Shown here: positions 10,490 through 19,286 of the stretch, piece by piece
Numbering within the stretch: position 1 is the stretch's first letter
Layout: every line of letters starts with the position of its first letter
Origin: an uncultured Saprospiraceae bacterium
Lineage (GTDB): Bacteria; Bacteroidota; Bacteroidia; Chitinophagales; Saprospiraceae
NCBI GenBank assembly: GCA_938015435.1
Contig: CALLPN010000001.1
Span: 372,001-436,000, forward strand
DNA length: 64,000 bases
Direction: 5' to 3'
Position numbers and translations under genes: made by a program
Notes under the pieces: model-generated
The model's database searches: none
What the model was told of the DNA's origin: nothing
What the model saw: the letters and a program-made list of their open reading frames with translations, nothing else

Positions 10490-10556
10490 AGGGCGGGAGC
10501 CCTTCGAAGAAAGATGATCGCTTAAAGGTTAGCTTTCGTTGAAGGGCTCCTGCCCT
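10490..10556 (-). promoter_or_regulatory. Long hairpin in the ilvD-ilvB spacer
   Basis: A 16-base arm at 10490-10505 (AGGGCGGGAGCCCTTC on plus) is complementary to 10541-10556 apart from one position, which is a G.T-type wobble in one strand. The pairing can continue partly inward. This GC-rich stem stands out in AT-rich DNA. With no T-run directly after it in the minus direction it is more likely an mRNA processing or stability element, or a dispersed palindrome, than a terminator. Confidence 0.55.
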
Positions 10557-10577
10557 CTCAACTAAAGCTTTTAGTAT

Positions 10578-12266
10578 TTATTTATCTGTCACACAACCCG
10601 TAGAAGCAGATGACACCTCTCTAGCATATTTAAACAATACTCCTCTACTTACTTTTAGTGGTGGTGCAGTCCAAGAATGCTTTCTATTTTCAATTTCTTC
10701 ATGGGTTATATCTACATTAATTGTATTTAACTCTGCATCTATAGTAATCATATCTCCATCTTGTAGTAATCCAATCATACCCCCGATTTGAGCTTCTGGA
10801 GTAATATGTCCCACAACAAATCCATGCGTCCCACCAGAGAATCTACCGTCAGTAATCAATGCTACATCTTGGCCTAATCCCGCTCCAATAATTGCAGCTG
10901 TGGGCTTCAACATTTCAGGCATTCCTGGACCACCTTTGGGGCCTTCATATCTAATTACAACGACATCACCTTTATTCACTTTTCCATTAGCAATACCATC
11001 GTTAGCAGCATACTCCCCTTCAAATACTTTTGCTGGGCCAGAGAATCGCAATCCTTCTTTTCCTGTAATCTTTGCTACCGATCCTTCTTTCGCTAAATTA
11101 CCAGTAAGTATTCTGATGTGCCCAGTTGATTTTATTGGTGCGTCTATAGATTTTATTATTTTTTGGTTTTCTTTGAGATCATCAACATTAGCAAGATTTT
11201 CAGCTAAAGTTTTTCCAGTGACCGTCATACATTCACCGTGGAGCAGTCCCTGTTCTAATAAGTATTTCATTACTGCAGGTACGCCTCCTACATTATGCAA
11301 ATCTTCCATCATGTATTTTCCACTAGGTTTCAGATCTGCTAGGAAAGGAGTTTTATCACTTATTTTCTGGATATCTTCTAAGCTAAACTGAATACCAGCT
11401 GCATCCGAGATTGCTAAATAATGTAATACTGCATTAGTAGATCCACCGAGTGCTGTAACTACAGTAAGCGCATTCTCTAATGATTTTTTAGAGATAATAT
11501 CAGACGGTTTAATGTCATGAGTGAGTAAGTTCATAATGGCTTTCCCTGCTTTTTCACATTCATCTTGCTTTGCTGCTCCATCTGCTGGATTAGAAGAATT
11601 GTAAGGTAACGCAAAACCTAAAGCTTCTAATGAGGCGGCCATAGTATTGGCTGTATACATACCTCCACAAGCTCCTGCTCCTGGACATGCATTTTCGATT
11701 ACCGCATCAAACTCTTCACTGTCAATCTTACCAGATACTTTTTCTCCCCAAGCCTCAAAAGCAGAAACAATATCTAACTTACGTCCCTTATAATCTCCTG
11801 GAGCAATAGTCCCACCATAAATCAATATTGCAGGTCTATCTAATCTAAGAATTGCCATCATTGCTCCTGGCATATTTTTATCACAGCCTACAACCGTCAC
11901 CAATCCATCATAACTCATTGCACCCATTACCATCTCCATAGAATCTGCAATCAAATCTCTCGATGGTAGTGAATATCTCATACCCGGAGTACCCATAGAT
12001 ATTCCATCACTTACACCAATGGTATTAAACACTAGACCTACTCCATCAGATTCTTTCACACCTTTCTTGACTAGCTGAGCGAGTAAATTGAGATGCATAT
12101 TACAAGGATTTCCTTCATACCCAGTACTTCCTATTCCTACGAATGATTTATTAAAATCATCCTTAGTAAGTCCAACGGCATGCAACATTGCCTTAGCTGC
12201 TGGTTGACTGTCATCTTGGGTTACACATTTACTATACTTCTTATTTATCATTTTTATTTCATTCAA
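10578..12266 (-). CDS. ilvD: Dihydroxy-acid dehydratase
   Basis: 562 residues, the normal IlvD length. Cys55 (GNPCNMH), Cys128 ([10 protein letters not shown]) and Cys200 ([15 protein letters not shown]) are the expected Fe-S ligands. It dehydrates dihydroxyisovalerate and dihydroxymethylvalerate to the 2-oxo acids. The C-terminal substrate motif [14 protein letters not shown] is present. It is the first structural gene after the attenuator; the upstream ATG lies only 8 bases after the terminator T-run. A second in-frame ATG 15 bases later (12251) gives MINKKYSK, closer to homologue N-termini as I recall them, so the true start may be 12251. Confidence 0.96.
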   Translation of the reverse strand: MNEIKMINKKYSKCVTQDDSQPAAKAMLHAVGLTKDDFNKSFVGIGSTGYEGNPCNMHLNLLAQLVKKGVKESDGVGLVFNTIGVSDGISMGTPGMRYSLPSRDLIADSMEMVMGAMSYDGLVTVVGCDKNMPGAMMAILRLDRPAILIYGGTIAPGDYKGRKLDIVSAFEAWGEKVSGKIDSEEFDAVIENACPGAGACGGMYTANTMAASLEALGFALPYNSSNPADGAAKQDECEKAGKAIMNLLTHDIKPSDIISKKSLENALTVVTALGGSTNAVLHYLAISDAAGIQFSLEDIQKISDKTPFLADLKPSGKYMMEDLHNVGGVPAVMKYLLEQGLLHGECMTVTGKTLAENLANVDDLKENQKIIKSIDAPIKSTGHIRILTGNLAKEGSVAKITGKEGLRFSGPAKVFEGEYAANDGIANGKVNKGDVVVIRYEGPKGGPGMPEMLKPTAAIIGAGLGQDVALITDGRFSGGTHGFVVGHITPEAQIGGMIGLLQDGDMITIDAELNTINVDITHEEIENRKHSWTAPPLKVSRGVLFKYAREVSSASTGCVTDK

Positions 12267-12274
12267 TTAGCAAC

Positions 12275-12310
12275 AAAAAAAAAAGCGCTTCTCAAAATTG
12301 AGAAGCGCTT
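12275..12310 (-). terminator. Attenuator terminator of the ilv operon
   Basis: In the minus direction AAGCGCTTCTCAA (12310-12298) pairs perfectly with TTGAGAAGCGCTT (12295-12283), followed by ten consecutive T (12284-12275). This is a textbook intrinsic terminator, placed between the leader peptide and ilvD where it would cut off the operon. The real loop will be larger than the two central bases because the innermost A-T pairs open. Confidence 0.93.
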
Positions 12311-12343
12311 ATATATTATTTCATAATTAGCAATATCTTCTCA
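12299..12343 (-). promoter_or_regulatory. Possible antiterminator pairing of the ilv leader
   Basis: TGAGAAG at 12343-12337, beginning at the leader stop codon, is the exact complement of CTTCTCA (12305-12299) in the first arm of the terminator. A ribosome finishing the leader peptide would cover TGAGAAG and let the terminator fold. A ribosome stalled on Ile/Val codons would leave it free to break the terminator. Seven base pairs is modest, and the mechanism is inferred from the sequence. Confidence 0.6.
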
Positions 12344-12406
12344 GGTCGTACATTGAATAATGACAACAATAATAATGATTGATATAATGCTAAAATTTGT
12401 ATTCAT
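12341..12406 (-). CDS. ilvL: Ile/Val-rich attenuator leader peptide of the ilv operon
   Basis: This 21-residue reading frame starts at an ATG and ends in TGA. Residues 6-17 read SIISIIIIVVII: eight Ile and two Val in total, no Leu, and three Thr elsewhere. It sits immediately upstream of the terminator and ilvD. The composition and position are those of transcription-attenuation leader peptides that sense charged tRNA-Ile and tRNA-Val. The lack of Leu codons suggests leucine is not sensed here. The peptide itself is presumably short-lived. Confidence 0.88.
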   Translation of the reverse strand: MNTNFSIISIIIIVVIIQCTT

Positions 12407-12829
12407 ATTTTTTCGTGCATCTAAGCACTTATAAGTTTGAATGCGTAAATCTATACTATATATTCACATAATTCGCAAAAACCATTAAATTAATTTGATA
12501 AAACTCTACTATATCCTAGTAATTTAGATAATACGAATATGCATCAAGTATATACTTAGCTATTAGTAACCAGACATTTAGAAATGAATTAGCTAAGTGA
12601 TTATTAATAATAATTAAAGAAAAAAACATATGAAAATAAATTTTCGTTTTTTAAAAATTGAATGAAAACTGACACAATTATGTATTTTTCAACTCTAATG
12701 TATCTATAAAACTTGTTGCCCTAAATTAGTAGAAGCTTATAAAAATAAAAAAAGCAGTAAAGAATTAAATCTTGACTGCTTTTTTTATTTTAAAGTATCC
12801 GTGTAACTAGGTACGGTAGTTTCTAGAAT
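12407..12829. other. Intergenic region, ilv promoter side
   Basis: Very AT-rich, with no convincing gene on either strand. It must contain the ilv promoter, but I found no clean TAnnTTTG element within about 130 bases of the leader peptide. The only structure I support is the terminator at 12747-12787. Confidence 0.6.
12747..12787 (-). terminator. Terminator of the cadherin-like lipoprotein gene
   Basis: AGCAGT/ACTGCT arms (stem extended by three pairs after one mismatch) are flanked by A-run on one side and T-run on the other, so the element works in either direction. The only nearby gene that needs it is the minus-strand lipoprotein ending at 12830. Confidence 0.75.
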
Positions 12830-13207
12830 TTAATCAACAACGTCTGTGATATTTATCCTTGCAACAATAGCGTCTTCTGCGCCTTTGTTTGCTACCATAA
12901 TCATTGCAGTTATAAACTGCCTTTCTTCGAAATCAAAAGTAGATGCATCAGCTACAGAAATCTTTCCTGTTAAAGGAGTGACCGCTAAAGCTCCTGCTGG
13001 ATCTTGTGACATAATTTCAAAAGTCAAAATACCTCTATTAGTGGTAGCCGCAATACTACCTAAGGTCTGACCGTTTTGAGGATTTTCCGCAACGTCAACC
13101 ACAAACTCTGTGGCTGAAACTTCAATTGGTAAAAGGTCGTCTCCGCAAGACATTAATGATAGTGTAATTGAAGACACTATCAAAAACCCTAAAAAATTAA
13201 TCTTCAT
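12830..13207 (-). CDS. Small lipoprotein with a single cadherin-like domain
   Basis: 125 residues. A signal peptide with lipobox LMSC at residues 18-21 predicts Cys21 lipidation. The rest matches one cadherin-type repeat: VDVAENPQNGQTLGSI near 38-53, a central LTFEI strand, GKISVADASTFDFEERQ near 84-100, and a closing ARINITDV. Cadherin-like repeats usually occur in long arrays in Bacteroidota; a lone domain on a lipoprotein is unusual, although families of such short proteins may exist. It is monocistronic, with a terminator downstream. Function unknown; an envelope or Ca2+-dependent binding role is a guess. Confidence 0.82.
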   Translation of the reverse strand: MKINFLGFLIVSSITLSLMSCGDDLLPIEVSATEFVVDVAENPQNGQTLGSIAATTNRGILTFEIMSQDPAGALAVTPLTGKISVADASTFDFEERQFITAMIMVANKGAEDAIVARINITDVVD

Positions 13208-13621
13208 ACTCAGTATTCTCTTATTTTATTAGTCAATCAAAATGCCATCGTTCTCGTAAATGACAACTATCATGCATAAGACACATAAATCTCAAAGTCA
13301 CCCTACCCAATTGTTATTTTTTTTTTATAAGATTATAAAGTTTAATCATCTTATAACTAGAACACTTTAGCTCACAAAAACCACATTGATCTATGCAGAA
13401 AAACTCTGTCTAATGACGAGTTACTACAAGGTTTATCAGACTTATCTGCCAAGCAATACAATCATTTTAAAATTTGTAGTTTAAAATGATATATTATACA
13501 AATTGATAATACAATATCTATACCATTTTGTATAGAAGAAGCCCTTGCTACAGAGTAACAAGGGCTTCTTTTGTATAAAATACTATTGACGACCTGAAAA
13601 ATATCGTCGATAAGATTATGT
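13208..13621. other. Intergenic region between the lipoprotein gene and topA
   Basis: AT-rich, no gene seen. It holds the 12-bp hairpin at 13536-13570 and a 9-bp inverted repeat TTATAAGAT/ATCTTATAA (13325-13333, 13348-13356) about 120 bases upstream of the lipoprotein start. The latter lacks a T-run and could be a protein-binding site or chance in AT-rich DNA. Confidence 0.55.
13536..13570. terminator. Strong hairpin downstream of topA
   Basis: AAGAAGCCCTTG (13536-13547) and CAAGGGCTTCTT (13559-13570) are perfectly complementary with an 11-base loop, 52 bases after the topA stop. The T-run is short (four T on the plus side, two on the minus side). It is probably the topA 3' end, working as terminator or stabiliser. 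Confidence 0.65.
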
Positions 13622-16204
13622 CTACTTTTTCTTTGCGGCTGGCTTCTTTTTCGCTGGTGCTTTTTTCTTCTTAGCCGCTGCTTTCTTTTTCTTCACAAAT
13701 GCTCCAGGATATTCAGCCTCAATTAACTTCATAAATTCTTCCTTCTTCATTTCTTTAGCCTGCTCTGGCGTAATCCGCTCATCGTTAATCTTAGGTATCT
13801 TAACGTTTTTCTTTTTGTACTTGATAAATGGGCCCCATCTTCCATTTTCGACTGTAAAGCCTTCATCTGGAAACTGGAATATATATCTATTGGCTTCTTT
13901 CTCTATCTTCGCTGCTATCAATCCATGCATGTCTTCTTGGCTAAGGTTGTCAGCGTCATATCTCGCAGGTATGTTGATGAACATAGACTTATACTTAAGG
14001 AATGGACCAAATCGACCTTTCCCTTTAGTTACATCCTCACCTTGGTATGTTGTGACTGGCTTATCTTCTTCCAGTTTAATCTTAACGTACTCTATGGCTT
14101 TATCGAGATCTAAGGACATTGGATCCTCAGTCTTTGGAATATTTACATATTTCTCATCATACTTGATATATGGACCGAATCGACCTTGATTGATAGTTAC
14201 CTCTACACCTTCGAAGTTTCCAAGCGTCTTAGGAAATTTAAATAACTCTAATACTTCTTCAAGAGTGATCGTCTCCATAGATTGGCCAGGTTGTAGGCTT
14301 GAGAATCTTGGTTTCCCTTCCTCTCCTACTTCTTCTCTAGTACCAATCTGTGCGGCTGGACCATATCTTGACATTTGAACCAATATAGTATGTCCAGTTT
14401 TTTCATCTATTCCTAATTCTCTCTTTCCTTTAGCTCTTTCCGCATTCTCGATCGTATCTTCGACCTTGGCATGGAATGGATCATAAAAACTCATAATCCA
14501 ACTCTGCCAGTCTTTACCCCCTGCCGCTATTCCATCCAGTTGATCCTCTACTTCTGCTGTAAAGTTAAAGTTCATCACATCCTTAAAATGCTCAGTCAAG
14601 AAATCCGTAACTACCATTCCTATATCACTTGCATATAGTCTATTACTCGTAGATCCTGTAATCTCTGTCTGCTTTACCATCTCCACATTACTCCCTCTAA
14701 GGCTATAAAGATCATATTCTCTTTCGATCCCTTCTCTACTTTCTTTTGTAACATAACCTCTTCCTTTATCCATAATCTTGGAAATCGTAGGGGCATATGT
14801 TGATGGTCTTCCGATACCTAGCTCTTCTAGTTTCTTTACTAAACTCGCTTCCGTATATCTTGCTGGACCTCTAGTAAATTTCTCAGTTGCCAACATCTCA
14901 TCAAGATCAAGCATCTGTGCTACATTTAGTGGAGGTAATATTCCTTTAGCTTCACCTTCTTCCTCATCGTCATCTTTGGCTTCCATGTATACTTTTAGGA
15001 ATCCTTCAAATTTCAATACCTCTCCTACTGCCTTTAGCGTTTTATCTGTAATCGTAGAAATGCCGATCGTCACGGTCGTCTTCTCAAGTTCGGCTGGAGC
15101 CATTTGTGATGCTACTGTACGCTTCCATATCAACTCATACAACCTCTTCTGGTCGTCATCTGCACCAAGATTACGCTTATCTATATATGCAGGTCTGATG
15201 GCCTCGTGAGCTTCCTGTGCATTGGAATCTTTTGACTTAAACTTACGTGGCTCTGAGAATTCTTCACCATAATCATTAATAATCGTTGAGGTAATAGCAT
15301 CTTGAGCCGTCTGGCTTAGGGATGTACTATCCGTTCTCATATATGAGATAAAGCCTTGCTCATATAACCTTTGAGCTACGCTCATGGTACGAGATACACC
15401 AAAACCTAATTTTCTACTCGCATCTTGCTGTAGTGTAGAAGTGATAAATGGAGCTGCAGGCTTTCTTTTAAGCGGCTTTTTGACGATGTCATTGATTTTA
15501 AAATCAGCTCCATTACATTTATCTAAAAATGCCTTTGCATCATCTCCTACAGCTATTTTTTCGGATAGTTCTGCTTGCAGTTTGACCATTTGTCCTGCTG
15601 CATTCTTTACATTAAAATCTGCTGTAACTCTATAATAAGGGGTAGTTGTAAATTTCTGAATTTCTCTCTCTCTATCTGCGATCAGCTTAACAGTTACTGA
15701 TTGTACTCTACCTGCAGATAGCTTGTTCTTTACTTTTCTCCATAGTACACCAGACAATTCGAACCCTACAATTCTATCAAGTATTCTACGTGCCTGTTGT
15801 GCGTTGACTAGGTCCATATCAACTAATCGCGGTTCCAATACTGCCTTTTGTATAGCCGGTTTAGTAATCTCACGGAATACGATACGAGGAGTAGTAGCAA
15901 CATCCAAGTTAAGTTCTTCGCAAAGGTGCCATGAAATGGCCTCTCCTTCGCGATCTTCATCCGTCGCTAACCAAACCTCGTCTACCTTTTTGGCAGCCGT
16001 TTTAAGTTCATTTACTACTTTGGTTTTTTCTGGAGAGACTACATAATTAGGTGTAAATCTGTCTTCGACGCTGATCCCATTTTTACCTTTATCTAGATCT
16101 CTGATGTGTCCATAACTAGACTTCACCGTAAAATCTTTACCCAGGTATTTTTCTATGGTCTTTGCTTTCGCAGGGGACTCTACTATAAGGAGTTTCTTAG
16201 CCAT
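13622..16204 (-). CDS. topA: DNA topoisomerase I (type IA)
   Basis: 860 residues. The TOPRIM domain starts at KKLLIVESPAKAKTIEKYL with Glu9, and the acidic triad TDEDREGE is at 81-88. The nucleophile is Tyr288 in GFISYMRTDSTS. It relaxes negative supercoils. There are no Cys4 zinc fingers at the C-terminus; instead there are three or four TOPRIM-C-type repeats of the form GRFGPYIKY...VNIPK, and a Lys/Ala/Pro tail of about 35 residues that probably binds DNA non-specifically. This zinc-free arrangement is common in Bacteroidota and other phyla. It is monocistronic. No defect is visible. Confidence 0.97.
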   Translation of the reverse strand: MAKKLLIVESPAKAKTIEKYLGKDFTVKSSYGHIRDLDKGKNGISVEDRFTPNYVVSPEKTKVVNELKTAAKKVDEVWLATDEDREGEAISWHLCEELNLDVATTPRIVFREITKPAIQKAVLEPRLVDMDLVNAQQARRILDRIVGFELSGVLWRKVKNKLSAGRVQSVTVKLIADREREIQKFTTTPYYRVTADFNVKNAAGQMVKLQAELSEKIAVGDDAKAFLDKCNGADFKINDIVKKPLKRKPAAPFITSTLQQDASRKLGFGVSRTMSVAQRLYEQGFISYMRTDSTSLSQTAQDAITSTIINDYGEEFSEPRKFKSKDSNAQEAHEAIRPAYIDKRNLGADDDQKRLYELIWKRTVASQMAPAELEKTTVTIGISTITDKTLKAVGEVLKFEGFLKVYMEAKDDDEEEGEAKGILPPLNVAQMLDLDEMLATEKFTRGPARYTEASLVKKLEELGIGRPSTYAPTISKIMDKGRGYVTKESREGIEREYDLYSLRGSNVEMVKQTEITGSTSNRLYASDIGMVVTDFLTEHFKDVMNFNFTAEVEDQLDGIAAGGKDWQSWIMSFYDPFHAKVEDTIENAERAKGKRELGIDEKTGHTILVQMSRYGPAAQIGTREEVGEEGKPRFSSLQPGQSMETITLEEVLELFKFPKTLGNFEGVEVTINQGRFGPYIKYDEKYVNIPKTEDPMSLDLDKAIEYVKIKLEEDKPVTTYQGEDVTKGKGRFGPFLKYKSMFINIPARYDADNLSQEDMHGLIAAKIEKEANRYIFQFPDEGFTVENGRWGPFIKYKKKNVKIPKINDERITPEQAKEMKKEEFMKLIEAEYPGAFVKKKKAAAKKKKAPAKKKPAAKKK

Positions 16205-16581
16205 TGCTAATAATCGATTTTGATATGTTATACCAGTTCTACTGCAGAACGGTAATAATTATTTTGGTAAAATACAGACAAACCATAAGATTAACGGACG
16301 TTACGTACATCACAAAACCAATATTTATCCGTAATAAAAGCTCACTAAATGATCATAATTAATCATATAACTAGTGCACTTACTTCGCACAAAGCTATAA
16401 ATATTTACAATTAATATAGAAATGATTTATATATGATGCCATTTTAGTCTTGTCACGTCCAAACTATTCCAGTAGAAAAACACGGTAAAAAAAGTACAAA
16501 TAAGAAAAGTGGCTATCAAAAGATAAGCCACTTCACCACTCCATATAGAGCATAATTTATACCAAATTATTATTAGACCAT
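16205..16581. other. Intergenic region upstream of topA
   Basis: AT-rich with no supported gene. It should contain the topA promoter; I found no clear TAnnTTTG match. The only structure I support is the terminator at 16507-16533 belonging to the next minus-strand gene. Confidence 0.55.
16495..16533 (-). terminator. Terminator of the 177-residue secreted protein gene
   Basis: In the minus direction AAGTGGCT (16533-16526) pairs with AGCCACTT (16514-16507), with further A-T pairs inside, followed by a T-rich tail. It begins 49 bases after the stop codon. Confidence 0.75.
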
Positions 16582-17115
16582 TTACTTACCTCCATCTTTT
16601 GGAATCGGTGTTGTCTTAATAGTAGTTATATCTTTATTCAATCCATTCTTCTTTTTTCGCGCGTCGCTCAATTGGGCGATCACCTCTTTCTCGTTAGCAG
16701 GATTGCCATTGAGGTCTCTATGGAGCATCATCATTAGGAAAGTCGACATATCATCAGGATGAGATACGCCCATACTTTTGAGGTGTTCTCCTAATCTAGA
16801 TCCTTCATAGAAATTCCAGTTGAATCTGATCCATCTTCCAAGACCAAAATGTAATTTCCTCACTACTTCACCTTCTGAATGAGTACTAAATTTTGCCATA
16901 GCCTCTTTAGGAGACATCTCCTTCAACTCCTTGATTGCTTCGATGTGGTCTTTTGGGATATAAACCCCATTGATACGGCTTTTCTTGATATTCTTAGCGT
17001 ATTTCGCTTCCGCAGCTTCTGGTGTAGTAGGCGAAGGAGAGTTTTCTTGCCCATATGAAGAAGACAATACCAAAGTAGAAAGAATTAAAATTATGGCTCT
17101 TGCGAACATGGTCAT
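16582..17115 (-). CDS. Secreted protein resembling the DUF6794 family
   Basis: 177 residues. The signal peptide probably ends near SSSYGQ (residues 18-23). After a Pro/Ala-rich linker the globular part carries HFGLGRWIRFNWNFYEGSRL near 90-110 and GVSHPDDMSTFLMMMLHRDLN near 116-136. I recall this HFGLGxWIRxNW...HPDDMS pattern as the DUF6794 family, but cannot confirm it. No catalytic motif is known for that family. Protein probably periplasmic. The Lys-rich C-terminus has no membrane segment. It has its own terminator and sits alone between topA and a small membrane protein gene. Confidence 0.78.
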   Translation of the reverse strand: MTMFARAIILILSTLVLSSSYGQENSPSPTTPEAAEAKYAKNIKKSRINGVYIPKDHIEAIKELKEMSPKEAMAKFSTHSEGEVVRKLHFGLGRWIRFNWNFYEGSRLGEHLKSMGVSHPDDMSTFLMMMLHRDLNGNPANEKEVIAQLSDARKKKNGLNKDITTIKTTPIPKDGGK

Positions 17116-17417
17116 TTGTTTGATGTACGATAAGTATAACTACAACTTTAGTGCTAATAGTTTAAATGTGATGATTTTTGTGGGATTATTAACAGAATCG
17201 TGAGGACACCTATCTTAGATCTACTTTGTAACTGAGGTTTGCAAAATTAACGCTTATATCATCTATTATCGTGGCAAGCTGTAAAATAGTACGTTGAATC
17301 AAAAAACTGCATTTGGCTGAGCAATGCTATCTTTGTGGCATCCATTCATTTAATTAACCGAATCTTTCTTTGCCAATAAAATTCATCCGTTCACTTTCAA
17401 TACTTGAGATTAGTCTG

Positions 17418-17657
17418 ATGCAGATTATATTATATAGTCTTATATGGCTAACTAATGAATATCTAGCTACCCTACTGACGTTTATCATGGTGCCTATATT
17501 TCTTGGGATCACATTCATCTCATGGTTAAGTGATCGAGTAGAAGCTTCTCGGGTTGGTGGCAAGTATTATCTGGGTATGATAGTCTCTATTATAATTCCT
17601 CTATTGGTAGCAGCCTTCTTTGTTTGGGCTTATGAAGGTGTGATGGATATATTTTAA
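17418..17657 (+). CDS. Small two-segment membrane protein
   Basis: 79 residues from the internal ATG. A TTG 48 bases upstream would add 16 residues, but the hydrophobic start MQIILYSLIWLTNEYLATLL looks like the real N-terminus. There are about two or three hydrophobic segments (residues 2-35 and 52-72) separated by a charged SDRVEASRVGGKYY loop. The protein resembles small uncharacterised Bacteroidota inner-membrane proteins. No partner gene is apparent; the minus-strand frame across it is a shadow. Function unknown. Confidence 0.7.
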   Translation: MQIILYSLIWLTNEYLATLLTFIMVPIFLGITFISWLSDRVEASRVGGKYYLGMIVSIIIPLLVAAFFVWAYEGVMDIF

Positions 17658-17745
17658 TACCAAGTATAATGTCAGTTTACAAATTCTTCAAGTGATCCAT
17701 CTGATATAATCGCTTGCAGATTCCCTTTAAGCAACATCAATTATC

Positions 17746-19020
17746 CTACGTCTTCCTCTTCTTCTTTTGTGCTGCTGGAAATAAGACATTGTTCAATATC
17801 AATCTATAGCCTGGACTTGTTGGATGCAAATTGAGATCTGTTTCTGGATCCCCTACGAAATGACGGTAATCCTCAGGATCATGGCCACCATAGAATGTAA
17901 ATGTACCGTAACCATAAGGAGAATGAATATACCTCACTTCTCCAGCTGGCTTAGTTTCACCCAATACAAGTACCACTGATTTGAGGTGTTCTTTTCTATA
18001 TGCTGTGGCTTGGCCCATAAAGCCTTTCACTGTACGCGTATGATTTTGATTGAGCATAGTAGGTATAGGATCCCATTTTGCACTGAAATCAAACAATGTG
18101 AAATAGTCATTTTCAGGACTAACCTTTCTGTTCTTATTATCTATAGATGAATGCTCATATTCCATAGGATTCATCCTTAGAGTGAAATCCTTGAAAGCAA
18201 GCGTCTGAGTAAAGTCAAGATGGTCTTGAGCTCCTTTCTCTGCGCCATCTCCATCATATATTTTGGCACATATATCATGACCTTGAGCTGCTAAAGCAAT
18301 ATCATAAGTATCTGTCGCAGAGCACATGGCAAACATAAATCCTCCTCCTTCTACATATTCCTTGATCTGAAGAGCGACTTTGAGTTTGAGTTGAGAGACC
18401 TTTTCAAATCCTAAGCTAGTGGCCAACTCTTCCATCTTTTTTTGATTTTCACGATACCAAGGCTTACTTCCTTGAGAAGCATAGAATTTTCCATACTGAC
18501 CCGTAAAATCTTCATGATGTAAGTGCAACCAATCGTATTCGGCCAATTTATTCTCTATTACGTCTCTGTCGTAAATCGTCTCATAAGGTATCTCTGCGTA
18601 AGTAAGAACCAATGTCACGGCATCATCCCATGGCTGTACTTTTTCACCTCTAGCATTGAAATCTGGTGTATAAACCGCAATCTTGGGAGCTTTCTCAAGC
18701 TTAATAGCTTCTTGATTCTTTTCTGGATCTGCTATTTCTTCTCTAATCGCTAAAAACTTAGCATTAGGAATCACTTCGTAGTCTACTCCTCGGACCTTTA
18801 GCTCTGCTTCTGCTCTATTGCTGTGCTGAAAAGCGAAACTTCCTCCTCGGTAATTGAGTAACCAATAAGTCTCAACTTCATTTTCTAGTACCCAGAAAGT
18901 GACACCATATGCTTTGAGATGATTACGCTGAGACTTAGCATCCATTGGAATCAGTATGTAAGATGCCTTAGCCACAAGGCTAATCGTTACAAATGCGAGT
19001 AGGAATATTATTTTTTTCAT
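17746..19020 (-). CDS. Secreted Bacteroidota protein often misnamed asparagine synthetase B
   Basis: 424 residues with a signal peptide (KKIIFLLAFVTISLVAKA). The mature start YILIPMDAKSQRNHLKAYGVTFWVL and the motifs WLHLHHEDFTGQYGKFYASQ and GGFMFAMCSATDTYDIAL are conserved in a Bacteroidota family that, from memory, databases carry as asparagine synthetase B. I see neither an N-terminal Cys nucleophile nor the ATP-pyrophosphatase motif of AsnB, so that name is not supported. The GGGFMFAMCSA stretch resembles the nucleophile-elbow region of class I amidotransferase-like folds, a tentative clue. Likely periplasmic, function unknown. It is divergent from the following VWA-like gene. Confidence 0.85.
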   Translation of the reverse strand: MKKIIFLLAFVTISLVAKASYILIPMDAKSQRNHLKAYGVTFWVLENEVETYWLLNYRGGSFAFQHSNRAEAELKVRGVDYEVIPNAKFLAIREEIADPEKNQEAIKLEKAPKIAVYTPDFNARGEKVQPWDDAVTLVLTYAEIPYETIYDRDVIENKLAEYDWLHLHHEDFTGQYGKFYASQGSKPWYRENQKKMEELATSLGFEKVSQLKLKVALQIKEYVEGGGFMFAMCSATDTYDIALAAQGHDICAKIYDGDGAEKGAQDHLDFTQTLAFKDFTLRMNPMEYEHSSIDNKNRKVSPENDYFTLFDFSAKWDPIPTMLNQNHTRTVKGFMGQATAYRKEHLKSVVLVLGETKPAGEVRYIHSPYGYGTFTFYGGHDPEDYRHFVGDPETDLNLHPTSPGYRLILNNVLFPAAQKKKRKT

Positions 19021-19286
19021 ATTTCTTATCTTTGATTAGATCTAAATACTTGGCAATCATTAATTTTCAAGCCGATAACAGACCCCTTCAACATTTTTTG
19101 GCTTTATTAGCCAATCAAAATAACGATTATCACGTTACTTTAATTCTATTAGGAAGATTTACATTAGGTGAAAGTTTTCTTAATAGTCACCAAAATTAGG
19201 ATCATTACCCTATAACACCTACACAGTTTAGATTTATTTTTAATATTTGCATAGCATTTTCACTAGCAGTGACTCAATAGATATAC

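Noticed and set aside
13325-13356. TTATAAGAT/ATCTTATAA inverted repeat as a terminator.
   Set aside because: The T-run is on the wrong side in both directions and the arms are AT-only apart from one G-C pair.
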